A stretch of DNA of 64,000 nucleotides, from positions 94,290 to 158,289 of the forward strand of contig JAYRJQ010000014.1 in assembly GCA_041906185.1 (NCBI GenBank), read 5' to 3'. The position numbers and the translations under genes were made by a program. Below, one piece after another: positions 6,891 through 17,156 of this stretch (position 1 is its first letter; each line of letters begins with the position of its first letter). This DNA is from Roseateles_B sp041906185. Its GTDB lineage: Bacteria; Pseudomonadota; Gammaproteobacteria; Burkholderiales; Burkholderiaceae_C. The notes under the pieces were generated by a model. It did not search any database and was not told the DNA's origin. It saw only the letters and a program-made list of their open reading frames with translations.

Positions 6891-9800
6891 TCAGTCCTGC
6901 TTCAGCGGTGCGCCCAGCAGGCGCAGCACCTCGCGGATGGCCTGCGCGCGGTCCTTGGGATCGCTCAGGGCCTTCTCGATGCGGAGCTTGTCGTTGCCGA
7001 CGAGCTTGATGTTGCGGTTCTTCTGCACCAGCTCGATCACGCGCATGGCGTCGATGGGCGGGTTGGGGCGGAAGTTGATGTTCATCACCGACGGCGCAGC
7101 GTCGATCTTCATCACGCCGTAGGGCTTGGCGAGCACGCGCAGGCGGTGGGTGTCGAAGAGCGTCTGGCCCTGCGCGGGCAGCTTGCCGAAGCGGTCGGTG
7201 ATCTCCTCGAGCATGGCGTCGATCTGCTCGGCCTTGTCCGCCGTGGCGAGGCGCTTGTAGAGCGACAGCCGCACGTGGACGTCCCCGCAGTAGGCGTCGG
7301 GAAGCAGGGCGGGCGCGTGCAGGTTGATCTCGGTGTTCGCGCCGAACACGCCGCCCAGCGGCGAGAGCAGGTCGGGCTCGCGGCCCGCCTTCAGCGAACG
7401 CACGGCTTCCGACAGCATGTCGTTGTAGAGCTGGAAGCCCACTTCCATCATGTTGCCGCTCTGGTTCTCGCCCAGCACCTCGCCGCAGCCGCGGATCTCG
7501 AGGTCGTGCATGGCGAGGTAGAAGCCCGAGCCCAGCTCCTCCATCTGCTGGATGGCCTCCAGGCGTTGCGCGGCCTGCTTGGTGAGGCCCTCGACGTCCG
7601 GCACCATGAGGTAGGCATAGGCCTGGTGGTGCGAGCGGCCCACGCGGCCGCGCAGCTGGTGCAGCTGCGCCAGCCCGAACTTGTCGGCGCGGCTGATGAC
7701 GATGGTGTTGGCGCTCGGCACGTCGATGCCGGTCTCGATGATGGTCGAGCACAGCAGCACGTTGTGCCTGCCCGTCACGAACTCGCGCATGACGCGCTCG
7801 AGCTCGCGCTCCGGCATCTGGCCGTGGGCCACGACGATGCGCGCCTCGGGCAGCAGCTCCTCGAGCTTCTGGCGGCGGTTCTCGATCGTCTCGACCTCGT
7901 TGTGCAGGAAGTAGACCTGCCCGCCGCGCTTGAGCTCGCGCAGCACGGCCTCGCGGATGGTGCCGCTGTTTTCGCTGCGCACAAAGGTCTTGATGGCCAG
8001 GCGGCGCTGCGGCGCGGTGGCGATGACGCTGAGGTCGCGCAGGCCCTCCAGCGCCATGCCCAGCGTGCGCGGGATCGGCGTGGCGGTGAGCGTGAGCACG
8101 TCCACCTCGGCGCGCATGGCCTTCATCGCCTCCTTGTGGCGCACGCCGAAGCGGTGCTCCTCGTCGATGATCAGCAGGCCCAGGCGCTTGAACTGCACAT
8201 CGGGCGAAAGCAGCTTGTGCGTGCCGATGACGATGTCGATGCTGCCGTCGGCCAGGCCCTCCATCGCGGCCTTGATCTCCTTGGCCGAGCGGAAGCGGCT
8301 CATCTCGGCCACCTTCACGGGCCACTTGCCGAAGCGGTCCGCGATGTTCTGGTAGTGCTGCTCGGCCAGCAGCGTGGTCGGCGCGAGCAGCGCGACCTGC
8401 TTGCCGCCCATCACGGCCACGAAGGCGGCTCGCAGGGCCACCTCGGTCTTGCCGAAGCCCACGTCGCCGCAGACGAGGCGGTCCATGGGCTTGGGGCTGA
8501 TCATGTCCTGGATGACCGCGTGGATGGCCGCGCGCTGGTCGGGCGTCTCCTCGAAGCCGAAGGACGCAGCGAAGGCCTCGTAGTCATGGCCCGAGTAGCG
8601 GAAGGCATGGCCCTCGCGGGCGGCGCGGCGGGCGTAGAGGTTCAGCAGCTCGGCGGCGGTGTCGCGCACCTGCTCGGCCGCCTTGCGCTTGGCCTTCTCC
8701 CACTGCGCCGAGCCCAGCTTGTGCAGCGGCGCCTCCTCGGCCGACACGCCCGTGTAGCGGCTGATCAGGTGCAGCTGCGCGACGGGCACATAGAGCGTGG
8801 CCTTGTCGGCGTACTCGAGGTGCAGGAACTCGGAAGGGCCGTCGCCCAGGTCGATGTTGATCAGCCCCTGGTAGCGGCCGATGCCGTGGTTCATGTGCAC
8901 CACGGGGTCGCCGACCTTCAGCTCGGAGAGGTCCTTGATGAGCGCGTTGACGTCGCTCACCAGCTCCTGCTTGCGCCGGCGCCGCGTGGTGGGCGTGGTC
9001 GCGAAGAGCTCGGTCTCGGTCAGGAACTGGATCGCGACGCTGCCGCCCTCCGCCTCGGGTTCGTGCCAGAAGAAGCCGGCGGCCAGCGGCGCGGCGGTGA
9101 TGGCGAACTTCTCGTCCGAGGCCTGGAACTCGGCCAGGCTCGCGACGGAGGGCGGATCGATCTTGTTGTCCCGCAGCAGCTCCAGGAGGCTCTCGCGCCG
9201 GCCCTCGCTCTCGGCCACGATCAGCACGCGGTGCGGCGTGGACTTCAGGTGCGCGGCGAGGCGGGCCAGCGGCTCCTGGGCGCCGCGCTCGACGCTGATG
9301 TCGGGCAGCGGGCGGGCGTAGTCCACGGCCTCGGCGCCGCGCACGCTGAACACGGCCCGCGTGCGGGTGGCGCCGAAGAAGTCCTCGACGCGAAGGAAGA
9401 TTTCTTCGGGCGGCAGGATGGGCCGCTCCGGGTCGTGCTGCAGGAAGCGATGGCGCTCGCGGGTGTCCGTCCAGAAGCGGGTGAGGGCCTCGTCGACCTC
9501 GCCGTGCAGCACCAGCGCGCCGTCCTCGGGCACGAAGTCGAAGAAGCTGGCCGTCTGTTCGAAGAAGAGCGGCAGGTAGTACTCGATGCCCGCGGTGGCG
9601 AGGCCCGTGCCCATGTCCTTGTACAGGCGGGACTTGCTCGGGTCGCCGTCCATCTTCTCGCGCCAGCGGGCGCGGAAGGCCTGGCGGGCGGCCTCGTCCA
9701 TGGGGAATTCGCGGCCCGGCAGCAGGCGCACCTCGGGCACGGGGTAGAGGCTGCGCTGGCTGTCGGGGTCGAAGGTGCGGATGGAATCGACCTCGTCGCC

Positions 9801-10376
9801 GAAGAGGTCCACGCGGTAGGGCACCGGCGAGCCCATGGGGAAGAGGTCGATCAGCCCGCCGCGCACCGCGAACTCGCCCGGCGACACCACCTGCGAGACG
9901 TGCGCATAGCCGCCCAGCACGAGCTGGGCCTTCAGCGCGGACTCGTCGAGCCGCTGCTTCTGCTTGAACTGGAAGGTCGTGGCGGCGAGGAAGGAGGGCG
10001 GCGCCAGGCGCGTGAGCGCGGTGCTGGCCGGCAGCAGCACGACGTCCACATCGCGCTGCACCGGCGGCTTGTCCTTGGCCTGCAGCAGGCGCCACAGCGT
10101 GGCCAGGCGCTCGGAGATCAGGTCCTGGTGCGGGCTGAAGGTGTCGTAGGGCAGCGTCTCCCAGTCGGGGAAGACGGCTACGCGCAGCTCGGGCGCGAAG
10201 AACCTGAGCTCATCCTCCAGGCGCTGCGTGTCCCCCGGCTCGGCAGTGACGACGGTGCACAGCCGGCCGGACGCCAGCTGCTGGCGGCAGAAGCGGGCCA
10301 GCAGCAGGGCGTCGGCAGAGCCCGGCGGGCGGGGCAGCGAGAACTTCTTTCCGGGAGCGATGAGGGGCAGTTGCAT
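6891..10376 (-). CDS. mfd: Transcription-repair coupling factor Mfd
   Basis: A 1161-residue DNA translocase that removes RNA polymerase stalled at lesions and recruits UvrA. The N-terminal UvrB-like modules are followed by the RNA-polymerase interacting domain (KVGDPVVHMNHGIGRYQGL), a RecG-like SF2 motor with Walker A GDVGFGKT (about 634-641) and a DEEH box (about 737), the translocation motif region (YFLHNEVETIENR, VAHGQM), and a C-terminal TRCF domain. Length matches the family (about 1150). The start ATG at 10376 is directly followed by the typical MQLPLIAPGKKFSLPRP opening. It heads a minus-strand unit with serB. Confidence 0.98.
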   Translation of the reverse strand: MQLPLIAPGKKFSLPRPPGSADALLLARFCRQQLASGRLCTVVTAEPGDTQRLEDELRFFAPELRVAVFPDWETLPYDTFSPHQDLISERLATLWRLLQAKDKPPVQRDVDVVLLPASTALTRLAPPSFLAATTFQFKQKQRLDESALKAQLVLGGYAHVSQVVSPGEFAVRGGLIDLFPMGSPVPYRVDLFGDEVDSIRTFDPDSQRSLYPVPEVRLLPGREFPMDEAARQAFRARWREKMDGDPSKSRLYKDMGTGLATAGIEYYLPLFFEQTASFFDFVPEDGALVLHGEVDEALTRFWTDTRERHRFLQHDPERPILPPEEIFLRVEDFFGATRTRAVFSVRGAEAVDYARPLPDISVERGAQEPLARLAAHLKSTPHRVLIVAESEGRRESLLELLRDNKIDPPSVASLAEFQASDEKFAITAAPLAAGFFWHEPEAEGGSVAIQFLTETELFATTPTTRRRRKQELVSDVNALIKDLSELKVGDPVVHMNHGIGRYQGLINIDLGDGPSEFLHLEYADKATLYVPVAQLHLISRYTGVSAEEAPLHKLGSAQWEKAKRKAAEQVRDTAAELLNLYARRAAREGHAFRYSGHDYEAFAASFGFEETPDQRAAIHAVIQDMISPKPMDRLVCGDVGFGKTEVALRAAFVAVMGGKQVALLAPTTLLAEQHYQNIADRFGKWPVKVAEMSRFRSAKEIKAAMEGLADGSIDIVIGTHKLLSPDVQFKRLGLLIIDEEHRFGVRHKEAMKAMRAEVDVLTLTATPIPRTLGMALEGLRDLSVIATAPQRRLAIKTFVRSENSGTIREAVLRELKRGGQVYFLHNEVETIENRRQKLEELLPEARIVVAHGQMPERELERVMREFVTGRHNVLLCSTIIETGIDVPSANTIVISRADKFGLAQLHQLRGRVGRSHHQAYAYLMVPDVEGLTKQAAQRLEAIQQMEELGSGFYLAMHDLEIRGCGEVLGENQSGNMMEVGFQLYNDMLSEAVRSLKAGREPDLLSPLGGVFGANTEINLHAPALLPDAYCGDVHVRLSLYKRLATADKAEQIDAMLEEITDRFGKLPAQGQTLFDTHRLRVLAKPYGVMKIDAAPSVMNINFRPNPPIDAMRVIELVQKNRNIKLVGNDKLRIEKALSDPKDRAQAIREVLRLLGAPLKQD

Positions 10377-10419
10377 GGGGCGCTACAAACAGGAACGGCC
10401 CTTCGCGGGGGCTGGCGGG

Positions 10420-10425
10420 ATTGTA
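10420..10425 (-). promoter_or_regulatory. Candidate -10 box (TACAAT) for mfd
   Basis: On the minus strand TACAAT is followed by CCCGCC, the same -10 context seen at several other genes here, and lies 43 bases before the mfd ATG, which would give a leader of about 35 bases. The -35 region is not conserved. It forms one side of a divergent promoter region with the small-protein gene that starts at 10653. Confidence 0.4.
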
Positions 10426-10577
10426 GGGAGCCGGGGGCCGAAAGCTGTCAGCAGCGGTGAAGGCTGGGTTCGTTCCGGGGGCGCGGCACGCCCGGGAACG
10501 TCGCGTGCCAGCACGGGCGCGACCCCCGCCACAGGCGCCGGACGGGCGGGGCTGGCGGCCCGAGCCCGCATTCGGGC

Positions 10578-10583
10578 TAAAAT
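10578..10583 (+). promoter_or_regulatory. Candidate -10 box (TAAAAT) for the 55-residue protein gene
   Basis: TAAAAT within GGGCTAAAAT, a context repeated exactly at 58315-58324 before the cox operon. The expected leader is about 65 bases and ends with the ribosome site GGAG at 10644-10647. The upstream non-coding stretch also holds a bulged hairpin near 10469-10496, of unknown role. Confidence 0.45.
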
Positions 10584-10652
10584 AGTCAGTTGATCCGCGT
10601 GAAGCTGCCCAAACAGCTGCCGTCATCAATTAACAACCCTATTGGAGCCACC

Positions 10653-10820
10653 ATGGGCAACAAGATCATCACCGAGGCCGCCAAGCGCGCCGCCCCCCGT
10701 CCCGTCCCCGCCAACGGCGTGAGCTTCACGCACGGCCGCGGCAACTGCACGAGCCTCGAGCGCGGCACCCACACCCGCAGCAAGAAGAACCCCGGCAAGC
10801 GCACCCACAAGGGCGGCTGA
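10653..10820 (+). CDS. Small basic protein of unknown function
   Basis: A 55-residue protein, strongly basic (many Lys, Arg and His), with a conserved-looking centre NGVSFTHGRGNCTSLERGT and the tail SKKNPGKRTHKGG. I do not recognise a family. It is accepted as real because it has its own -10 box, a good ribosome site (GGAG about six bases before ATG 10653), third-position GC bias and an intrinsic terminator just downstream, so it is a complete single-gene unit. The charge suggests nucleic-acid or ribosome contact, which is only an inference. No signal peptide or membrane helix is present. Confidence 0.75.
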   Translation: MGNKIITEAAKRAAPRPVPANGVSFTHGRGNCTSLERGTHTRSKKNPGKRTHKGG

Positions 10821-10847
10821 TCGACCGGCGGTCTTCCCGACTGCATG

Positions 10848-10872
10848 ACGGCGCCTGCAAGGGCGCCGTTTC
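10848..10872 (+). terminator. Intrinsic terminator after the 55-residue protein gene
   Basis: The arms ACGGCGCC and GGCGCCGT form an eight-pair stem with a six-base loop, followed by TTTCCGTTT. It lies 28 bases after the stop codon at 10820. The T run is short, so termination may be partial. Confidence 0.6.
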
Positions 10873-10965
10873 CGTTTCTGAGCCTCTCGCCGCGGCTGGC
10901 TTGCCATCCGGGCCGGACTCGTTTCTCATCCCCACTGGGTTATCGCCACGCCCCTGAGGACCTCC

Positions 10966-12633
10966 ATGATCCGCATCACCGAACTCCGCCTGCCGCTGAA
11001 CCACGCCGAGGACGAGCTCCGTCCGGCCATCGTCCAGCGCCTGGGCCTGAAGTCCAGCCAGCTCAAGGCCTTCCAGATCTACAAGCGCAGCCATGACGCG
11101 CGCAAGAAGACGGCCATGCTGCTGATCTACACGGTGGACTGCGAGGTCGAGGACGAGGCCGCCGTGCTGGCGCGCTTCGAGGGCGACACCCACGTCAAGC
11201 CGACGCCGGACACGAGCTACCGCTTCGTCGGCCACGCACCGGTGGACTTTTACCAGCGGGGCGACAAGCTGCGCCCGGTGGTGATCGGCTTCGGCCCCTG
11301 CGGCATCCTGGCGGCGCTGATCCTGGCGCAGATGGGCCTGCGCCCCATCGTCCTGGAGCGCGGCAAGCAGGTGCGCGAGCGCACCAAGGACACCTGGGAC
11401 CTCTGGCGCAAGCAGAACCTGCACCCGGAGTCGAACGTGCAGTTCGGCGAGGGCGGCGCCGGCACCTTCTCGGACGGCAAGCTCTACAGCCAGATCTCCG
11501 ACCCCCGCTTCCTCACGCGCAAGGTGCTGACCGAGTTCGTGAAGGCCGGCGCGCCGGAGGAGATCCTGTACGTCTCCAAGCCGCACATCGGCACCTTCCG
11601 CCTGGTGAGCATGGTCATCAAGATCCGTGCCGAGATCGAGGCGCTGGGCGGCGAGATCCGCTTCCAGCAGAAGGTCAGCGACCTGCTCATCGAGCCGGGC
11701 CAGGACGGCCAGCAGCATGTGCGCGGCGTGGTGCTGGAGAGCGGCGAGCAGATCCGCGCCGACCAGGTCATCGTCGCCCTGGGCCACAGCGCGCGCGACA
11801 CCTTCCAGATGCTGCACGAGCGCGGCGTCTTCATGGAGGCCAAGCCCTTCTCGATCGGCTACCGGATCGAGCACCCGCAAAGCCTGATCGACAAGGCCCG
11901 CTTCGGCCCGAACGCCGGCAATGCGCTGCTGGGGGCGGCGGACTACAAGCTCGTGCACCACGCGAAGAACGGCCGCTCGGTCTACAGCTTCTGCATGTGC
12001 CCGGGCGGCACGGTGGTGGCGGCGACGTCCGAGCCGAACCGCGTCGTCACCAACGGCATGAGCCAGTACTCGCGCAACGAGCGCAATGCCAACGCCGGCA
12101 TCGTCGTGGGCATCAGCCCGCAGGACTACCGCCAGGACGGCAAGACCGAGGGGCCCGTGAGCCCGCTCGACGGCATGGCCTTCCAGCGCATCTGGGAGTC
12201 GCGCGCCTATGAGCTCGGCGGTGGCGGCTACATCGCGCCGGGCAGCCTGGTGGGGGACTTCATCAAGCGCCAGGTCAGCTCGGAGTTCGGCAGCGTGATG
12301 CCCTCCTACAAGCCCGGCGTGCACCTGACCAATCTGCAGGAGAAGGGCCGCGGCAGCCTGCCCGACTACTGCCTGGACGCCATCCGCGAGGCCCTGCCGG
12401 CCTTCGGGCGGCAGATCCGCGGCTTCGACATGCACGATGCCGTGCTGACGGGCGTCGAGACGCGCACCTCCAGCCCGCTGCGCATCACCCGCGGCCGGGA
12501 CTACCAGAGCCTCAACGTGCGCGGCCTCTACCCGGCCGGCGAGGGGGCGGGCTACGCGGGCGGCATCATGTCCGCCGGCGTGGACGGCATCGAGGTGGCC
12601 GAGGCCCTGGCCCGCGAGCTGCTGGGGGCCTGA
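10966..12633 (+). CDS. FAD-dependent dehydrogenase (COG2509-type)
   Basis: A 555-residue flavoprotein. After an N-terminal domain of about 100 residues comes a Rossmann FAD motif, PVVIGFGPCGILAALILA, then ERGKQVRERT and the stretch ESNVQFGEGGAGTFSDGKL, which is diagnostic of the uncharacterised FAD-dependent dehydrogenase family (COG2509). The C-terminus carries LYPAGEGAGYAGGIMSAGVDG, the second FAD-contacting segment seen in related oxidoreductases. The substrate is not known for this family. It begins 94 bases behind a terminator and appears to be its own unit. Confidence 0.88.
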   Translation: MIRITELRLPLNHAEDELRPAIVQRLGLKSSQLKAFQIYKRSHDARKKTAMLLIYTVDCEVEDEAAVLARFEGDTHVKPTPDTSYRFVGHAPVDFYQRGDKLRPVVIGFGPCGILAALILAQMGLRPIVLERGKQVRERTKDTWDLWRKQNLHPESNVQFGEGGAGTFSDGKLYSQISDPRFLTRKVLTEFVKAGAPEEILYVSKPHIGTFRLVSMVIKIRAEIEALGGEIRFQQKVSDLLIEPGQDGQQHVRGVVLESGEQIRADQVIVALGHSARDTFQMLHERGVFMEAKPFSIGYRIEHPQSLIDKARFGPNAGNALLGAADYKLVHHAKNGRSVYSFCMCPGGTVVAATSEPNRVVTNGMSQYSRNERNANAGIVVGISPQDYRQDGKTEGPVSPLDGMAFQRIWESRAYELGGGGYIAPGSLVGDFIKRQVSSEFGSVMPSYKPGVHLTNLQEKGRGSLPDYCLDAIREALPAFGRQIRGFDMHDAVLTGVETRTSSPLRITRGRDYQSLNVRGLYPAGEGAGYAGGIMSAGVDGIEVAEALARELLGA

Positions 12634-12720
12634 GGCCGCGGGGACCGGCCGGGGTCAGGTCTTGCGTGCGCGCCCCGCACGGCCGGGTCGACTCCGGTGG
12701 CGGGGCGCGGCGGGGCTGGC

Positions 12721-12726
12721 GACAAT
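12721..12726 (+). promoter_or_regulatory. Candidate -10 box (GACAAT) for the polysaccharide deacetylase gene
   Basis: GACAAT followed by CCCGCC and then directly by the ATG at 12733, six bases away and without a ribosome site. It predicts a leaderless transcript, as at 755, 39854, 44582 and 57307. Confidence 0.4.
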
Positions 12727-12732
12727 CCCGCC

Positions 12733-13677
12733 ATGAACCGGCTTCGTACCCTGCTCCTCGTGGGCGCACTGGCCGCCGCGTGCATCAGCGGCGGCGCCCA
12801 GGCGGCCCAACGCATCGCCCTGACGATGGACGACGGCCCGCATCTGCGTGCCACGCCACGCCTGAGCCCGCAGGCCCGCAACGCTGCCCTGCTTGCGGCG
12901 CTGCAGAAGCATCAGGTCCAGGCGACGCTCTTCGTGACCTGCGGCAATGGTGCCGACCGGCCCGAGGGGCTCGCCCTCGTGAAGGCCTGGTCGGACGCCG
13001 GCCATCTGCTGGGCAATCACACGATGACGCACCCGGACCTCAACAGCCCGGACGTCACGCTGGCGCAGTACCAGGACGAGATCGAGCGCTGCCAGCAGAT
13101 CCTCGCCGGCCAGCCGGGGCTGCAGCGCTGGCATCGCTTCACCTACCTGCGCGAGGGCAAGCCCGAGGCCAAGCGCGACGGCATGCGGGCTTGGATGAAG
13201 GAGCGCGGCTGGCGCAACGCCTACGTGAGCCTGGACACGAGCGACTGGCGCCTGGACGTGTACCTGGAGGGGCGCCTGGCGCGGGACCCGGCGGCCGATG
13301 TGAGCGACATTCGCCGCGTCTACCTCGAGCACCTGTGGCAGCGGGCGCAGGCCTATCAGCAGCTGGCGATGCGCCTGCAGGGCCGCGAGATTCCGCAGGT
13401 GCTGCTGATGCATCACAACCTGCTCAATGCGCTGTTCCTGGACGACGCGATCGCGATGTTCAAGGCGCGGGGCTGGGTGTTCATCTCGACGGCCGAGGCC
13501 TACGAGGATCCGGTCTACCAGCTGCAGCCGATCAGCCCCGTCGCGGGGCAGAGCCTGCTGCTGTCGATGGCACGCTCGCTGGGCCTTGGCCGCTTCGAGG
13601 GCTGGCTGCGCCTCGTGGACGACGGGGATCTCGAGATCGAGCAGCTCGGGAAGGGCCAGGCCGGCGCGGCGCGCTGA
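12733..13677 (+). CDS. Secreted polysaccharide deacetylase (carbohydrate esterase 4)
   Basis: A 314-residue NodB-homology protein. It opens with a cleavable signal peptide (about 1-24, ending GGAQA). The metal-binding triad is visible: Asp33-Asp34 in LTMDDGP, and His96 and His100 in NHTMTHPD. CE4 enzymes remove N- or O-acetyl groups from peptidoglycan, chitin oligomers or exopolysaccharide; the substrate here cannot be told. The later motif LLMHHN fits the catalytic His strand. I choose the ATG at 12733 over one 36 bases upstream because it gives a clean signal peptide. It ends 21 bases from the convergent mpl gene. Confidence 0.88.
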   Translation: MNRLRTLLLVGALAAACISGGAQAAQRIALTMDDGPHLRATPRLSPQARNAALLAALQKHQVQATLFVTCGNGADRPEGLALVKAWSDAGHLLGNHTMTHPDLNSPDVTLAQYQDEIERCQQILAGQPGLQRWHRFTYLREGKPEAKRDGMRAWMKERGWRNAYVSLDTSDWRLDVYLEGRLARDPAADVSDIRRVYLEHLWQRAQAYQQLAMRLQGREIPQVLLMHHNLLNALFLDDAIAMFKARGWVFISTAEAYEDPVYQLQPISPVAGQSLLLSMARSLGLGRFEGWLRLVDDGDLEIEQLGKGQAGAAR

Positions 13678-13698
13678 CGGCGCACCGCGCGGGAAGGC

Positions 13699-15129
13699 TC
13701 AGCGCTGCAGCGCGGCGAGCAGCTTCTCGTGGATGCCGCCGAAGCCGCCGTTGCTCATGCACAGGATGTGATCGCCGGGGCGGGCGACCTTCACCAGCGC
13801 GGCCACCAGCGCGTCGACACCGTCGCACACCTGCGCCTGCGCGCCCATGGGCAGCAGCGCCTCGGCCGCGTCCCAGCCCAGGCCGGCCTGGTTGCACAAG
13901 GCCAGGTCCACTTCCTCCAGCGCCCAGGGCAGCTGCGCCTTCATCGTGCCGAGCTTCATCGTGTTGGAGCGCGGCTCGAACACGGCCAGGATGCGCTCGG
14001 AGGGCGCGATGCGGCGGCGCAGGCCGTTGACCGTCGTGCGGATGGCGGTGGGGTGGTGGGCGAAGTCGTCGTAGACCTTCACGCCGCCGGCCTCGCCCCG
14101 CAACTCCAGGCGGCGGCGCACGTTCTTGAACACGGCCAGCGCCGCGGCGGACTGCTCCGGCGTCACGCCCAGGTGCTCGGCCGCGGCCATGGCGGCCAGG
14201 GCGTTGAGCTGGTTGTGCTCGCCGGCCAGATCCCATTCGACGCGGGCGACCTTGAGCGCGCCGCGCAGCACGTCAAAGGCCGAGGGCTCGCCGCGCGCGC
14301 GCAGCGTGCCGGGCTCCTCCTTGCGGGCGCCGAAGCGCTGCACCTCGCTCCAGCAGCCCCGCTGCAGCACGCGCTGCAGGGCCTCCTCGCGGGCGTTGAC
14401 CACCAGGCGGCCGCTCGGCGGCACGGTGCGCACGAGGTGGTGGAACTGGGTCTCGATGGCGGCCAGGTCCGGGAAGATGTCCGCGTGGTCGTACTCGAGG
14501 TTGTTGAGCACGGCGGTACGTGGGCGGTAGTGGACGAACTTGCTGCGTTTGTCGAAGAAGGCGGTGTCGTACTCGTCCGCTTCAATGACGAACGGGGCCC
14601 CCACGCTTGGCCCTGCGGGCACTGCGCTGCCCCCCGAGGGGGCGCTCGGGTCTCGTGCCGCCACAGCGCCCAGTCGTGCGGAGACCCCGAAGTTCTGCGG
14701 CACACCGCCGACGAGGAAGCCGGGGTTCAGGCCGGCGTGCTCGAGGATCCAGGCCAGCATGGAGGTGGTCGTCGTCTTGCCGTGGGTGCCGGCGACGGCC
14801 AGCACGTGGCGGCCCTGCAGCACATGTTCGGCGAGCCACTGCGGGCCGCTGGTGTAGGGCAGGCCGGCGTCCAGCAGGGCTTCCATCAGCGGGAAGCGGC
14901 CCTCGCTGGAGCGCGTCACGACGTTGCCGATCACGAAGAGGTCGGGCTTGAGATCCAGCTGCTCGGCGCCGAAGCCCTCGATGAGCTCGATGCCCAGGCC
15001 CTCCAGCTGCGTGGACATGGGCGGATAGACGTTGGCATCGCAGCCGGTGACGCGATGCCCGGCCTCGCGGGCCAGGGCTGCCAGGCCGCCCATGAAGGTG
15101 CCGCAAATGCCGAGGATGTGGATGTGCAT
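13699..15129 (-). CDS. mpl: UDP-MurNAc:L-Ala-gamma-D-Glu-meso-DAP ligase (murein recycling)
   Basis: A 476-residue Mur ligase that joins recycled tripeptide to UDP-MurNAc. It shows an N-terminal Rossmann domain (HILGICGTFMGGLA), the ATP loop AGTHGKTTTT (113-122), the central EADEYDTAFFDKRSKFVHY and the C-terminal YDDFAHHPTAI and FEPRSNTMK. Compared with the E. coli protein as I remember it, it carries an extra stretch of about 24 residues (155-178, Ala/Pro/Ser/Gly-rich) between SARLG and FVIEADEYD; the DNA of that stretch looks like a short dispersed repeat. The gene is the last of a minus-strand unit, 15 bases behind the HAD gene. Confidence 0.96.
   Translation of the reverse strand: MHIHILGICGTFMGGLAALAREAGHRVTGCDANVYPPMSTQLEGLGIELIEGFGAEQLDLKPDLFVIGNVVTRSSEGRFPLMEALLDAGLPYTSGPQWLAEHVLQGRHVLAVAGTHGKTTTTSMLAWILEHAGLNPGFLVGGVPQNFGVSARLGAVAARDPSAPSGGSAVPAGPSVGAPFVIEADEYDTAFFDKRSKFVHYRPRTAVLNNLEYDHADIFPDLAAIETQFHHLVRTVPPSGRLVVNAREEALQRVLQRGCWSEVQRFGARKEEPGTLRARGEPSAFDVLRGALKVARVEWDLAGEHNQLNALAAMAAAEHLGVTPEQSAAALAVFKNVRRRLELRGEAGGVKVYDDFAHHPTAIRTTVNGLRRRIAPSERILAVFEPRSNTMKLGTMKAQLPWALEEVDLALCNQAGLGWDAAEALLPMGAQAQVCDGVDALVAALVKVARPGDHILCMSNGGFGGIHEKLLAALQR
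14596..14667. repeat. Repeat-like 72-bp in-frame insertion inside mpl
   Basis: This segment encodes residues 155-178 of Mpl, which have no counterpart in the E. coli protein as I remember it. The DNA is rich in self-complementary runs, for example GCCCCCCGAGGGGGC, and contains CACGCTTGG and CTGCGGGCACTGCGCTGCC, features I associate with short intergenic repeats of Burkholderiales genomes. The length is a multiple of three, so the frame is kept. The exact ends are approximate. Confidence 0.6.
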
Positions 15130-15144
15130 GGTGTGCAGGAAACG

Positions 15145-15819
15145 TCAGTCGCCGAACCAGGCCGGCACGTGCGCCAGGGCCTGTTCCAGGCTGGAGAGGA
15201 CCACACATCGCGGGGCGATGTCGGGGTCGGGGTCTTTCAGGTCGGGCACGAGCACGACGCCCATGCCGGCGCTCAAGGCGCCCTGGGCGCCGTAGCTGGA
15301 GTCCTCGAAGACGAGGCAGTCACTGGCGGGCACGCCGAGGCTGCGCGCGGCCAGCTCGAAGAGGTCGGGATGGGGCTTGCCCCGGGCAACCTGGTCGCCG
15401 CCATGGACGGGGTCGAAGTGCGGCGCGATGCCGGCGGCGCCCAGGCGGTCCAGCACCTTGGCATGGCGCGTGGACGAGGCCACGGCGCAAGGCACGCCCC
15501 GATCGCGCAAGGCCTGCAGCAGGGGCGTCACGCCGGGCTTGAGCGCGAAGCCGCGGCCCTCGAAGCGGCGGGCGACGTCCGCGTCCACCGCCTCGTACAT
15601 GCGCTCGGCGGCCTCGATGGAGCCGAACCAGCCGGCCAGCAGCGCGAGGCAGTCGGGCCGGCTGCGGCCGACCGTCAGGCGGTAGTCGGCGGCCGTCAGC
15701 GGGCACCCGGCCTCGGCGGACAGCCGCAGCCAGGCGTCCTGGATGGGCCGCTCGGAGTCGAGCAGCAGGCCGTCCATGTCGAAGACCGCCGCGCGGTAGC
15801 GGCGGGAGTCGGTGCTCAT
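15145..15819 (-). CDS. HAD-IA hydrolase (beta-phosphoglucomutase / phosphoglycolate phosphatase-like)
   Basis: A 224-residue HAD phosphatase with motif I VFDMDGLLLDSE (nucleophile and acid/base Asp), motif II in VASSTR, the motif III Lys in GKPHPDLF and motif IV VFEDSSYGAQGA. The helical cap between motifs I and II is of the C1 type shared by beta-phosphoglucomutase, phosphoglycolate phosphatase and sugar-phosphate phosphatases such as YniC. Substrate specificity cannot be read from these motifs. It is the third gene of the thiD-hemL-HAD-mpl unit, 30 bases after hemL. Confidence 0.88.
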   Translation of the reverse strand: MSTDSRRYRAAVFDMDGLLLDSERPIQDAWLRLSAEAGCPLTAADYRLTVGRSRPDCLALLAGWFGSIEAAERMYEAVDADVARRFEGRGFALKPGVTPLLQALRDRGVPCAVASSTRHAKVLDRLGAAGIAPHFDPVHGGDQVARGKPHPDLFELAARSLGVPASDCLVFEDSSYGAQGALSAGMGVVLVPDLKDPDPDIAPRCVVLSSLEQALAHVPAWFGD

Positions 15820-15849
15820 GGCGTCAGGGGGTGGCAGGCCGGCCGGCGC

Positions 15850-17136
<1,287 letters not shown>

Positions 17137-17156
17137 GGGATCGGGTCTGAGGGGGA

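Noticed and set aside
6108..10460. A plus-strand open frame of 1450 codons opposite mfd and serB
   Set aside because: It has low-complexity His/Arg/Gln/Leu composition and no motif; the minus strand encodes complete Mfd and SerB. The same applies to the long plus-strand frame over 13729-17694 opposite mpl and hemL.
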